A stretch of DNA of 7,995 nucleotides from DASXMX01 sp036794395 (GCA_036794395.1 DAIRGS010000325.1:1-7995), one strand, 5' to 3'. Shown: positions 1-5,710, counted from the stretch's first letter. Made by a program: numbers and translations. Notes: generated by a model from the sequence alone, not told the origin.

Positions 1-42
1 GACTCTCACCCGCTGGACTCCAACACCCTTTTCACGGCGCAC

Positions 43-79
43 GACATCCACCGTTGTTAGTTGGTGGATGTCACCTTTT
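43..79 (+). terminator. Candidate intrinsic terminator hairpin near the window start
   Basis: A perfect 10-bp inverted repeat, GACATCCACC (43-52) and GGTGGATGTC (63-72), encloses a 10-nt loop and is followed after ACC by TTTT (76-79). The T-run is on the plus side, so it would end a gene entering from the left. A plus-strand frame open from base 1 stops at 58-60, inside the hairpin. The stem also lies just beyond the 3' end of the converging minus-strand regulator, so it could separate the two transcription units. The T-run is short, which limits confidence. Confidence 0.4.
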
Positions 80-114
80 AGCTTCCTGAAGGGGGCGCGA
101 ACTACACGTTCCTA

Positions 115-828
115 TCATTTGTCTGGACGTCGCGGACGGGCATTCCTGCGGGGAGAGATGCCAGTACCGCGAGCTTGCGGGGACGACGGCCGCAAGCCCG
201 TAGCATCGTCTCCGATCTCAAAGCAACAGGCAGGCGATGCGCCCTGCTCACAGGCCCGTTGTACGGGTATTTCCAGGATGTCGCCGAGCAACACAGCTAC
301 GACGTCGCATAAGCGGGGTTGCGCGCTGACAACGGAGGCCAGAGGGCACCCGCATCCGCGGAGGAACAGTTTCCCGCCCTCGCGCCGAATATGGGCTGCA
401 ACCCCCAGCAGGCCCATCAATTTTGGGAGCCGCGCGCTCTTATCAAGTGAGCGGATGCCGCTAAGATGAGTCTCCGCAAGCCGACGCCCGACTTCGAGGA
501 GCAGCTCTTGCGACCGCTCCGGCTGCAGCCGCTCGGAGAGCACGTCGACCACCTGCTTCAGGACCGGCTCGTAGGCGGTGGGAAACAGTCTCCGGCCCTG
601 GGGCGTCAGATCGTAGAGAACATTCGGCCGCCGTAATCCCCGGCGAAGGCCAACCCCACTAATGATCCCGTCGCGTTCCATCGATGCCAGATGCGCTCGA
701 ACCGCGTTGTCAGTCAGTTGCAAGCCTTTTGCCAGATCCGACACCGTGCGCCGGCCGTGACAGAGCAATTCGAGAATGCGACCGCCCGTGGTGTCAAACG
801 GCTGAGCTGTCACCTTCATCTTTCGCAT
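115..828 (-). CDS. SufR/COG2345-like winged-helix transcriptional regulator with a cysteine cluster
   Basis: This is a 237-residue predicted DNA-binding regulator. Residues 14-60 form a helix-turn-helix with recognition segment TDNAVRAHLASMERDGI. A basic wing (GLRRGLRRPNVLYDLT, 60-75) follows, as in DeoR/ArsR-type and SufR-type proteins. The C-terminal half has C161, C174, C193 and C201/C202. The first two are 12 residues apart, as reported for the Fe-S ligands of SufR; the later spacings differ. The pattern GCPL...LC...AC...CCFEI is typical of the wider family, so an Fe-S or other redox-sensing cofactor is plausible but inferred. The last 35 residues are a basic, proline-rich tail. The start at 828 (MRKMKV) has an equally possible in-frame ATG three codons later, and neither has a strong ribosome site. 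The gene is divergent from the membrane/cytochrome genes, and a dyad lies between them. The family is fairly sure; the ligand and targets are not. Confidence 0.85.
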   Translation of the reverse strand: MRKMKVTAQPFDTTGGRILELLCHGRRTVSDLAKGLQLTDNAVRAHLASMERDGIISGVGLRRGLRRPNVLYDLTPQGRRLFPTAYEPVLKQVVDVLSERLQPERSQELLLEVGRRLAETHLSGIRSLDKSARLPKLMGLLGVAAHIRREGGKLFLRGCGCPLASVVSAQPRLCDVVAVLLGDILEIPVQRACEQGASPACCFEIGDDATGLRPSSPQARGTGISPRRNARPRRPDK

Positions 829-884
829 CCACGTCTTTTACGCTCTTCCCCACTCCCTTTGGAAGCGTCAAAAAAAGATGACAG

Positions 885-912
885 AATAACTCAAATCATA
901 CGTTGACTTATT
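885..912. promoter_or_regulatory. Candidate operator: dyad between regulator and DUF2231 gene
   Basis: AATAACTCAA (885-894) and TTGACTTATT (903-912) are inverted copies matching at 9 of 10 positions, separated by 8 nt. The core has the form TCAA-N8-TTGA. It lies midway between the divergent regulator and membrane-protein genes. Its right arm covers a candidate -35 box (TTGACT, 903-908) for the plus-strand genes. A TATGAT hexamer on the minus strand (895-900), a possible -10 for the regulator gene but without a good -35, falls in the spacer. A dimeric regulator bound here could block both promoters. The symmetry is seen directly; binding is inferred. Confidence 0.55.
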
Positions 913-932
913 TCAGTGACCCTCGATAGATT
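903..932 (+). promoter_or_regulatory. Candidate sigma-70-type promoter for the DUF2231/cytochrome genes
   Basis: TTGACT (903-908, five of six consensus bases) is followed after 18 nt by TAGATT (927-932, four of six). Transcription would begin near 939, giving a leader of about 40 nt before the ATG at 982. The -35 box lies inside the right arm of the 885-912 dyad, which suits repression. The -10 is weak. Confidence 0.4.
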
Positions 933-981
933 CAACGATGGTCATTCATCCATTTCGTTTCGACGGAAACATGAGGTTTCT

Positions 982-1488
982 ATGCAAAGTCGAGCACGTC
1001 TTCTGGGTCACTCGATTCATGCGATGCTGATTGTGTTCCCCCTGGGGCTTCTTGGCACTGCCGCCATCTTTGACATCATCGGTTTTGCGACGCACAACGG
1101 GTGGTGGCCCGAGGTGGCGTTCTGGATGATCGGAGCTGGTGTCATCGGAAGACTGCTGGCCGCGGTATTCGGCGTGATTGACTGGTTGGCCATCCCCTCC
1201 GGCACGCGCGCCAAGTTCGTGGGGTTGGTTCACGGCGTGTTGATGGTTCTGGCTGTTGCGCTGTTTGCCGCAAGCTGGTTCCTCCGGAGGAATGATCCAG
1301 CCAATCCCGGCATGATACCTCTGATTCTGTCGATCGCCGGGCTGGCCGTCGCATTGATCGGAGCGTGGTTCGGTGGGGAATTGGTCGATCGTCTCGGCGT
1401 TGGCGTGGACGACGGCGCGCATCTGAACGCGCCCAATTCTCTGTCCGGTCGTCCCGCCCAAAGTGACGCCAGCTTGCGAGGAACGTAA
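982..1488 (+). CDS. DUF2231 four-helix membrane protein
   Basis: This 168-residue integral membrane protein has four hydrophobic segments at about 14-36, 45-70, 82-101 and 113-131. The opening SRARLLGHSIHAMLIVFPLGL and the closing GGELVDRLGVGVDD are characteristic of DUF2231. Histidines H10 and H13 before helix 1 and H84 at helix 3 could bind a metal or haem; that is inference. The function of the family is not established. I chose the ATG at 982 because it has GAGG (973-976) five bases upstream and because homologues begin at this point. The frame extends to a GTG at 916, but that start would lie between the promoter boxes. The gene leads a run with the cytochrome and a second DUF2231 protein. 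Its TAA (1486-1488) shares a base with the next ATG. Confidence 0.85.
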   Translation: MQSRARLLGHSIHAMLIVFPLGLLGTAAIFDIIGFATHNGWWPEVAFWMIGAGVIGRLLAAVFGVIDWLAIPSGTRAKFVGLVHGVLMVLAVALFAASWFLRRNDPANPGMIPLILSIAGLAVALIGAWFGGELVDRLGVGVDDGAHLNAPNSLSGRPAQSDASLRGT

Positions 1489-1562
1489 TGGCGCCGAGGA
1501 ACACGGTCAAAAAGTCCGGCCTCAAGTCCCGCGCGCAGTCCATTCGTTTACTGGGGCACTAA
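1488..1562 (+). CDS. Possible 24-aa basic small ORF bridging DUF2231 and cytochrome genes
   Basis: The ATG at 1488 overlaps the preceding stop (TAATG) and has GAGGA (1478-1482) five bases upstream, a good ribosome site. The frame runs 24 codons and stops with TAA (1560-1562). That stop is part of TAAGGAG, so it overlaps the AAGGAG ribosome site of the cytochrome gene. The product begins MAPRNTVKKSGLKSR, is basic and has no signal or membrane segment. Third codon positions are about 80% G or C, like the neighbours. I do not recognise it. It could be a translational coupler rather than a functional peptide, or chance. Confidence 0.35.
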   Translation: MAPRNTVKKSGLKSRAQSIRLLGH

Positions 1563-1573
1563 GGAGTTTTGCC

Positions 1574-2914
1574 ATGTGGACCCATATTTCAAAAGCGGTA
1601 TTCGTCGCCCTCTTCTCGGTGGGGCTGGTTGTTCTGACGCAGTCGTGCGCCGAAACCCATCCCAGCGGCCCAAAGTTCGAGTCGGAGACGAACAGCAGCG
1701 CCGACCGGATGCTCAACGAAGGCCGGCATACTTTCCGTTATGACACCTTCGGCGACGAGGACTTCTGGGGTGGCCAGCTCCGGCTTCACGACGCGATCCA
1801 AGGCGCGAAGCTCGACGGCGTGGGCGCGGGCGTCAGCCCCAACCAAGCCCTGAAGCTGGGCCTCAAGGTCGATTCGGAGGCCGTGCCCAAGGCGCTCGCA
1901 GATGTAATCAAAAAGGGCGGCGCTCCTTTGGACGACCCTGCTTCGACCGTCGCATTGCTCAAGGCGAACGCCGTCGTCGGCCTCACCGGTGTCTTCAGCG
2001 CGGACGGCAAGAGACTCACGTCGCTGGGCATCCAATGCGCCCTGTGCCATTCGACGGTCGATGATTCGTTCCTGCCGGGCATCGGGAAGCGATTGGACGG
2101 GTGGTCCAATCGCGACCTCAACGTGGGCGCGATCGTAGCCTCTGCCCCGAACCTCAAGCCCTTCATGGACATGTTGCAGGTGGACGAGGCGACGGTCAAG
2201 AAGGTGCTGAGCAGTTGGGGAGCGGGAAAGTTCGACGCCGAACTCAACCTGGACGGGAAGGCCTTCCGGCCAGACGGCAAGCCCGCCGCGACCCTCAACC
2301 CCGCAGCCTTCGGCCTCGCGGGCGTGAACCAGCACACCTGGACGGGCTCGTGGGGCACGATGACCTACTGGAACGCCTACGTCGCCAACCTGGAGATGCA
2401 CGGCCAAGGCACATTTTTTGACCCTCGCTTTGACGACGCGGAGAAATATCCCGTCGCCGCCCGGACCAAGCAGGGCCACAAGCGCGATGGCGTGGACCGG
2501 ATCACCGCGAAGATGCCCGCGCTTCATTTATATCAGCTTTCCCTGCAAGTCCCGTCCGCGCCCTCCGGCAGCTTTGACCGCGCCGCCGCTGACAAGGGCC
2601 GCCAGCTTTTCAACACAAACGCCCGCTGCGCGACCTGCCATGTTCCCCCGATCTATACTGAACCAGGATGGAATCTGCACAAGGCCGAGGAAATTGGAAT
2701 CGACGACTTCCAAGCCAAGCGAGCACCGGACGGACGCTATTGCACGACCCCATTACGCGCGCTCGGGAACACGAAGATTCACAAGGGAGGTTTCTATCAC
2801 GATGGCCGATTCGCGACCTTGATGGATGTGGTTAACCATTACGACGAGCACTTGGGCCTGCGATTGTCCGAGCAGAATAAACAAGACCTCGTCGAGTTCC
2901 TGAAGTCCATTTAA
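1574..2914 (+). CDS. Exported di-haem cytochrome c, CCP/MauG-like superfamily
   Basis: This 446-residue protein begins with a signal peptide (hydrophobic 8-22) ending at LTQSC with Cys25. It could be a lipoprotein, although T and Q make the lipobox atypical; otherwise it is periplasmic. Two c-type haem sites are visible: CALCH (155-159) and CATCH (352-356). The C-terminal part, TTPLRAL...GGFYHDGRFATLMDVVNHYDEHL...DLVEFLKSI, matches the end of cytochrome c peroxidases and their relatives. The two haem sites are 197 residues apart, and about 130 residues lie between the signal and the first haem; both are longer than in classical peroxidases. It may therefore belong to a divergent di-haem oxidoreductase branch. 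AAGGAG (1561-1566) seven bases before the ATG at 1574 fixes the start. The frame is open further upstream, without a signal peptide at its head. Peroxidase, oxidase or electron-carrier activity cannot be settled from sequence. Confidence 0.85.
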   Translation: MWTHISKAVFVALFSVGLVVLTQSCAETHPSGPKFESETNSSADRMLNEGRHTFRYDTFGDEDFWGGQLRLHDAIQGAKLDGVGAGVSPNQALKLGLKVDSEAVPKALADVIKKGGAPLDDPASTVALLKANAVVGLTGVFSADGKRLTSLGIQCALCHSTVDDSFLPGIGKRLDGWSNRDLNVGAIVASAPNLKPFMDMLQVDEATVKKVLSSWGAGKFDAELNLDGKAFRPDGKPAATLNPAAFGLAGVNQHTWTGSWGTMTYWNAYVANLEMHGQGTFFDPRFDDAEKYPVAARTKQGHKRDGVDRITAKMPALHLYQLSLQVPSAPSGSFDRAAADKGRQLFNTNARCATCHVPPIYTEPGWNLHKAEEIGIDDFQAKRAPDGRYCTTPLRALGNTKIHKGGFYHDGRFATLMDVVNHYDEHLGLRLSEQNKQDLVEFLKSI

Positions 2915-2925
2915 GGTGCGATGAG

Positions 2926-2988
2926 CGAACGTTCGGGATCGTGATTAAATACTCGCAGACAGGCGTATACTTGCCCGCCTAAAATCAC
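2926..2988. repeat. Inverted repeats between the cytochrome and second DUF2231 genes
   Basis: Three symmetric elements lie in the 87-bp gap. There is a perfect 10-bp palindrome CGAACGTTCG (2926-2935). There is an outer pair GTGATT (2941-2946) and AATCAC (2983-2988). Inside that is AGGCG (2961-2965) with CGCCT (2976-2980). The nested pairs could fold in RNA just before the ribosome site at 2991. No T-run follows, so this is not a standard terminator, and no convincing promoter is seen here. Confidence 0.35.
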
Positions 2989-3001
2989 CCAGGAGGCAAT
3001 C

Positions 3002-3466
3002 ATGTTTCAATTCGCTCTACATCCTCTTCTGGCCAATTCCGTCTACTCGACCCTGCACCAATTCGTGAGCCACTACAAGATCCACCCGATCCTTGTCAAC
3101 TTCACGGCCGCCCTGATCCCGGTCTCTGTCGGCAGCGACATCCTCGGAAGGATCTTCCAAAAGCGGACGCTCCGCGACACCGGGTGGTGGACGATGTGTT
3201 TTGCCGCTTGCATCACGCCGTTCACCGCGATCGCGGGTTGGTTGTTTTGGATGAAAGACGACGTTGGTGTCACCAACATGACAATCCACAAGTGGCTCGG
3301 TACAAGTGCCGCGGTGTTGCTCGTTGGATTCGTTCTGTGGCGGTGGCGGTTCTTCAAAAGTGACCGCTGGCCAAGCATCCTCTATTTGTTGATCGGGCTG
3401 GCGATCGTCGGGGCCGTCATTTACCAGGGACACCTCGGCGGCGAACAGAGTTTTATGTCGATGTGA
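3002..3466 (+). CDS. Second DUF2231-type membrane protein
   Basis: This 154-residue integral membrane protein has hydrophobic segments at about 28-48, 62-82, 97-115 and 123-143. KIHPILVNFTAALIPVS at the first helix and GHLGGE after the last are DUF2231 hallmarks. H28, H96 and H144 are candidates for metal or haem ligation (inference). It differs clearly from the family member at 982-1488, so the two are not a recent duplication. AGGAGG (2991-2996) five bases before the ATG is the strongest ribosome site in the window. It follows the di-haem cytochrome by 87 bp in the same direction, so co-transcription is likely. A role as membrane partner in electron transfer with that cytochrome is a guess from context. 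Confidence 0.85.
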   Translation: MFQFALHPLLANSVYSTLHQFVSHYKIHPILVNFTAALIPVSVGSDILGRIFQKRTLRDTGWWTMCFAACITPFTAIAGWLFWMKDDVGVTNMTIHKWLGTSAAVLLVGFVLWRWRFFKSDRWPSILYLLIGLAIVGAVIYQGHLGGEQSFMSM

Positions 3467-3490
3467 AGTGCATCGCGGTGAGGCTTCGCA

Positions 3491-3523
3491 TTATGCCATG
3501 ACCGCGCACACCCCCCGGCATAA
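3491..3523. repeat. Inverted repeat downstream of the second DUF2231 gene
   Basis: TTATGCC (3491-3497) and GGCATAA (3517-3523) are perfect inverted copies around a 19-nt C-rich loop, 25 bp beyond the stop of the membrane-protein gene. A second, overlapping pair is CGCGGT (3474-3479) and ACCGCG (3501-3506). No T-run follows either stem. It may weakly terminate or stabilise the 3' end of the transcript. Confidence 0.3.
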
Positions 3524-3620
3524 GGCGCGCCCCTCCACGATCGATGAACAAGCATGCCATTTCTTATCACGCTGCCTCTGAGAGCGGCTAGCGTTAGCCT
3601 CAAACCGAACTGCGACACGG

Positions 3621-3742
3621 ACGAAGAAAAGGGGACAAACGAAGAAAAGGGGACAAACGAAGAAAAGGGGAACGAAGAAAAGGGGACATTCCTATTTTCA
3701 GAAAATGACGAAGAAAAGGGGACATTCCTATTTGCAGAAAAC
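3621..3742. repeat. Array of five imperfect GAAGAAAAGGGGAC repeats, REP-like
   Basis: Five head-to-tail units share ACGAAGAAAAGGGGA. They start at 3621 and 3639 (18 bp each), 3657 (15 bp), 3672 (36 bp) and 3708 (35 bp). The last two units continue with CATTCCTATTT[T/G]CAGAAAA. In unit 4 this makes a 23-bp imperfect palindrome (3677-3699) with arms GAAAA/TTTTC and GGA/TCC around CAT. Unit 5 (3713-3735) has one arm mismatch. Similar GGGGACATT-type repeats are, as I recall, scattered in some environmental genomes, sometimes near REP-associated transposases, but no transposase is present here. Both strands stay open through the array, which I regard as a by-product of the repeat, not a gene. The region 3467-4065 otherwise holds no convincing gene. 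Confidence 0.75.
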
Positions 3743-3779
3743 CCTTCGGTGTCGAAAACCGGTTGCGGTCGGCGAGTGA

Positions 3780-3971
3780 TATCTGAATCAGCCAGAAACG
3801 GTCATTTCGGGAATGGGCCTGCGGAAAGGTATCGCCGGTGTGGTGGTGGGCGACAACCATTCGAGTGGGAATTGCAGCGCCCCGGTTTGCGCGTATGACG
3901 GCCGGGGCTTGCTGGGCAAGGTGATCGATCCGAACGCTTTTCTGGTTCAGGTTAGAGATTGGGGCACATAG
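3780..3971 (+). pseudogene. Possible protein fragment, weakly MreC-like
   Basis: A frame opens after a stop at 3777-3779 and runs to TAG at 3969-3971, with an ATG at 3813 giving 52 residues. The segments GLRKGIAGVVVGDN and GLLGKVIDPNAFLVQV resemble in outline the stretch of MreC-type cell-shape proteins where GVRKGM is followed by a GLVGKV strand. The match is by eye only. No ribosome site precedes the ATG, and the neighbouring sequence does not extend the similarity in any frame I read. It may be a gene remnant stranded next to the repeat array, or chance. Confidence 0.2.
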
Positions 3972-4065
3972 GGGGACACGGGAGGGCCGTACCCACTGGA
4001 GACGAATTCGGCTGGGCGGTAGTGTCGGGCCGCTTCTTTCACGATCGGGTCTTCGCAGGGGAGCG

Positions 4066-4866
4066 TTACTCGCCGAGGAACCAGCGGCGTTTGGGGCGGG
4101 GGCCGTAGGTCAGGCCGAAGGTTTGGGTGTCGGTGTCGGTGATGAATTTGACGGCTTGTTCGGGGGAGTCGGTGAGGAGGATTCGGTTGACGTCTTGCGG
4201 GTCGATTGTTTTGGCCGCCAGGAGGCGGTGGCGCATGAAATCGGTGAGGGGTTCCCAGTAGTCGCGGCCCATGAAGACGAGGGGGAAGTTGGCGATTTTT
4301 TTGGTTTGGATGAGTGTGACGGTTTCAAAAATCTCGTCGAGCGTGCCGAATCCGCCGGGCAGGGCGATGAAGCCGTAGGAGTATTTGATGAGCATCAGTT
4401 TGCGGACATAGAAGTGGCGGAAGGTGATCCAGCGGTCGAGGTAGGGGTTGGGTTTTTGTTCGTGGGTGAGTTCGATATTGCAGCCGACGGAGTATCCGCC
4501 GGCGTCTTTGGCGCCGCGGTTGGCGGCTTCCATGATGCCTGGGCCGCCGCCGGTCATGACGGTGAAGCCGCGGCGGACGAGGAGGGCGCCGACTTCGCGG
4601 GCGAGGATGTAGTAGGGGTGATCTTCGGTGAAGCGCGCGGAGCCGAAGACGGTTGTGCAGGGGCCGACGAAGTGGAGCGTGCGGAAGCCGCGAAGGAGCT
4701 CCATGAAGATTCGGGCGGCTTCGAGAAGTTCGAATCCGCGGGGCTGGGGCCCTTGCAGGAATTGCGTTAATTCGGGGTCGCGCTTGGTCTTGCCCCATTC
4801 GGCCGCGGGGGTATTGGGAGTGGCGGGGGGCGCGGGGGCTAATTTTGGGTCAAGGTTGTCGTGCAT
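4066..4866 (-). CDS. LOG/TIGR00730-family Rossmann-fold protein
   Basis: This 266-residue cytoplasmic protein belongs to the family that includes cytokinin-activating LOG enzymes (nucleoside 5'-monophosphate phosphoribohydrolases). Diagnostic motifs are FGSAR (74-78), TGGGPGIMEAANRGA (105-119) and PGGFGTLDEIFE (170-181), the last being the signature PGGxGTxxE. Residues 1-30 are proline/alanine-rich and probably disordered. Bacterial members usually cleave the N-glycosidic bond of nucleoside monophosphates; the substrate here is unknown. I chose the ATG at 4866 because it is the only methionine before the conserved core. The frame stays open much further upstream into the transposon remnant, which should not be read as a fusion. 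No strong ribosome site is seen. A palindrome at 4937-4952 lies about 70 bp upstream, then the insertion element. No terminator was found after the stop. Confidence 0.88.
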   Translation of the reverse strand: MHDNLDPKLAPAPPATPNTPAAEWGKTKRDPELTQFLQGPQPRGFELLEAARIFMELLRGFRTLHFVGPCTTVFGSARFTEDHPYYILAREVGALLVRRGFTVMTGGGPGIMEAANRGAKDAGGYSVGCNIELTHEQKPNPYLDRWITFRHFYVRKLMLIKYSYGFIALPGGFGTLDEIFETVTLIQTKKIANFPLVFMGRDYWEPLTDFMRHRLLAAKTIDPQDVNRILLTDSPEQAVKFITDTDTQTFGLTYGPRPKRRWFLGE

Positions 4867-4936
4867 GGTGATTCGCTGAGCGTGCGGTCCTTTGGATACA
4901 CGTTCGGGCCTGGAGACGCGCACCACGATACACCAA

Positions 4937-4952
4937 TTATCAGTGCTGATAA
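4937..4952. promoter_or_regulatory. 16-bp palindrome upstream of the LOG-family gene
   Basis: TTATCAG (4937-4943) and CTGATAA (4946-4952) are perfect 7-bp inverted arms around TG. The palindrome is three bases outside the end of the insertion element and 71 bp upstream of the LOG-family start. On the minus strand its first six bases, TTATCA, could serve as a -35 box, with TATCGT 16 bases further on as a -10. It may be an operator, or it may have been the insertion target. No regulator for it is evident in the window. Confidence 0.4.
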
Positions 4953-4954
4953 GG

Positions 4955-5699
4955 GGCTGGGTGCATGACCGTCTCTGCACCTCACCCGGCAGGCTTGAAC
5001 GCCTTGGCGCGGTTGCGGCCGACGGCGGGGCCACGCGGACGGTGCTGGTAAAACGCCTCGGCTCCTGACGGAACTGCGCCTTGCCGGCATCCACCGAGAT
5101 CACCGCCACGACTCGACTGAGCTCGTCGAAGTCCGCCGGCGGCTGTTTGTACTTCGATCGCAGCTTTCGGGCCTTCATCGCCGCCGCCGCCTTGTCCCGC
5201 AGGTCCGTCCGCTCCTTTCCCAGCCGCTCGGTCAGACGTTCCACGTGTTTGTCGCTGAGCGGCGGGCCGCCCGTTCGTATTGCACCTTCCCTCTTCGGGT
5301 CAGCACCTCCCGGGTCTCGGTCTCGACCGTGTCCGGCGCCTCGCAATGCACCGGCCCGCCGCAGATCGGACAGTCGACGCGGGCACCGGGATCGGCCGCA
5401 TCGTCGGCCCCCAGGCGTTCTTCCAGCAGCCGGCGAGTCAGGCCATCGCCCAACTCGCACGCCCGGTCCACGCTGGGCAAAAGTGACCAGGCCGTTTTGC
5501 CCCTCGTTGCCGAGCATCTGATCGAAGGCCCGGCCCGCCTCTTTCTGAAAATCCCGACGCCGCTTCTGACGTTCTTCGCAATTGATTCGAGCCATGGTCG
5601 ATCCTCCTTGATCGGTTGGGCCGTTCGTAAACACGGCAATCCTTTACCGACACCATTTTACCCCGCAGGCGTCCTGCAACAACGGTCATGCACCCTGCC
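4955..5699. mobile_element. Internally deleted ISKra4-like insertion sequence with terminal inverted repeats
   Basis: The 745-bp element ends in GGCTGGGTGCATGACCGT (4955-4972) and ACGGTCATGCACCCTGCC (5682-5699), inverted copies matching at 17 of 18 bases. The match resumes at TGCA on both sides, giving 21 of 25. Between them lies a minus-strand transposase remnant in three pieces. The 5' ribosome site, N-terminus, C-terminus and both ends survive, while most of the catalytic domain is missing. That is the layout of a non-autonomous deletion derivative. No clear target duplication is visible; AAG occurs near both ends (4951-4953 and 5700-5702). Family assignment rests on the protein pieces. 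It sits between two divergent genes whose intergenic region would be about 150 bp without it. Confidence 0.75.
4982..5595 (-). pseudogene. ISKra4-like transposase remnant, frameshifted and deleted
   Basis: The ATG at 5595 is preceded by GGAGG seven bases upstream. Piece one begins MARINCEERQKRRRDFQKE and reads to FAQR near 5470, where a frameshift occurs. It resumes as VDRACELGDGLTRRLLEERL, a zinc-ribbon start CPICGGPVHC, and TREVLTRRGKVQYER, the pattern seen before the DDE domain in ISKra4 transposases. Near 5262 the frame jumps to LSDKHVERLTERLGKERTDLRDK and on to VVAVISVDAGK, whose Asp probably matches the first catalytic Asp. The second half of the zinc ribbon and about 100 residues are absent there. 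Near 5065 it jumps again to SGAEAFYQHRPRGPAVGR, ending at TGA (4982-4984), which looks like the family C-terminus. The other catalytic residues are lost, so the protein cannot be active. Full-length relatives have, as I recall, around 450-500 residues. Confidence 0.7.
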
Positions 5700-5710
5700 A
5701 AGTATGAACG

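Noticed and set aside
1..60. Plus-strand frame open from base 1 to TAG at 58-60, possible C-terminus of an upstream gene (ends FTAHDIHRC).
   Set aside because: Only 19 residues are visible and no family is recognisable; the hairpin over its stop makes it possible, but it cannot be supported.
68..469. 133-codon plus-strand frame opposite the regulator gene.
   Set aside because: It is antisense to a clear winged-helix protein with conserved motifs and has no recognisable content.
916..981. Upstream GTG start for the first DUF2231 protein.
   Set aside because: It would add 22 unconserved residues and begin between the promoter boxes; the ATG at 982 has a ribosome site and the family's usual N-terminus.
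1463..1573. Earlier start for the di-haem cytochrome.
   Set aside because: It would bury the signal peptide 37 residues in; the ATG at 1574 has AAGGAG at good spacing.
1589..2527. 312-codon minus-strand frame opposite the cytochrome.
   Set aside because: It is the complement of a high-GC gene with clear haem motifs and has no recognisable domain.
3491..3523. Integron attC-type site from the TTATGCC/GGCATAA pair.
   Set aside because: The conserved GTTRRRY/RYYYAAC core sites are missing and no integrase is present.
3621..3742. CRISPR array.
   Set aside because: Units are directly adjacent without unique spacers, of unequal length, and no cas gene is nearby.
3554..3898. 114-codon plus-strand frame and the 86-codon minus frame across the repeat array.
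   Set aside because: The translation is mostly the repeat itself, the rest is unlike any protein I know, and no ribosome site is present.
4123..4770. 215-codon plus-strand frame rich in D, E, G and V.
   Set aside because: It is the complement of the LOG-family gene, whose catalytic motifs are intact; acidic low-complexity content is typical of an antisense shadow.
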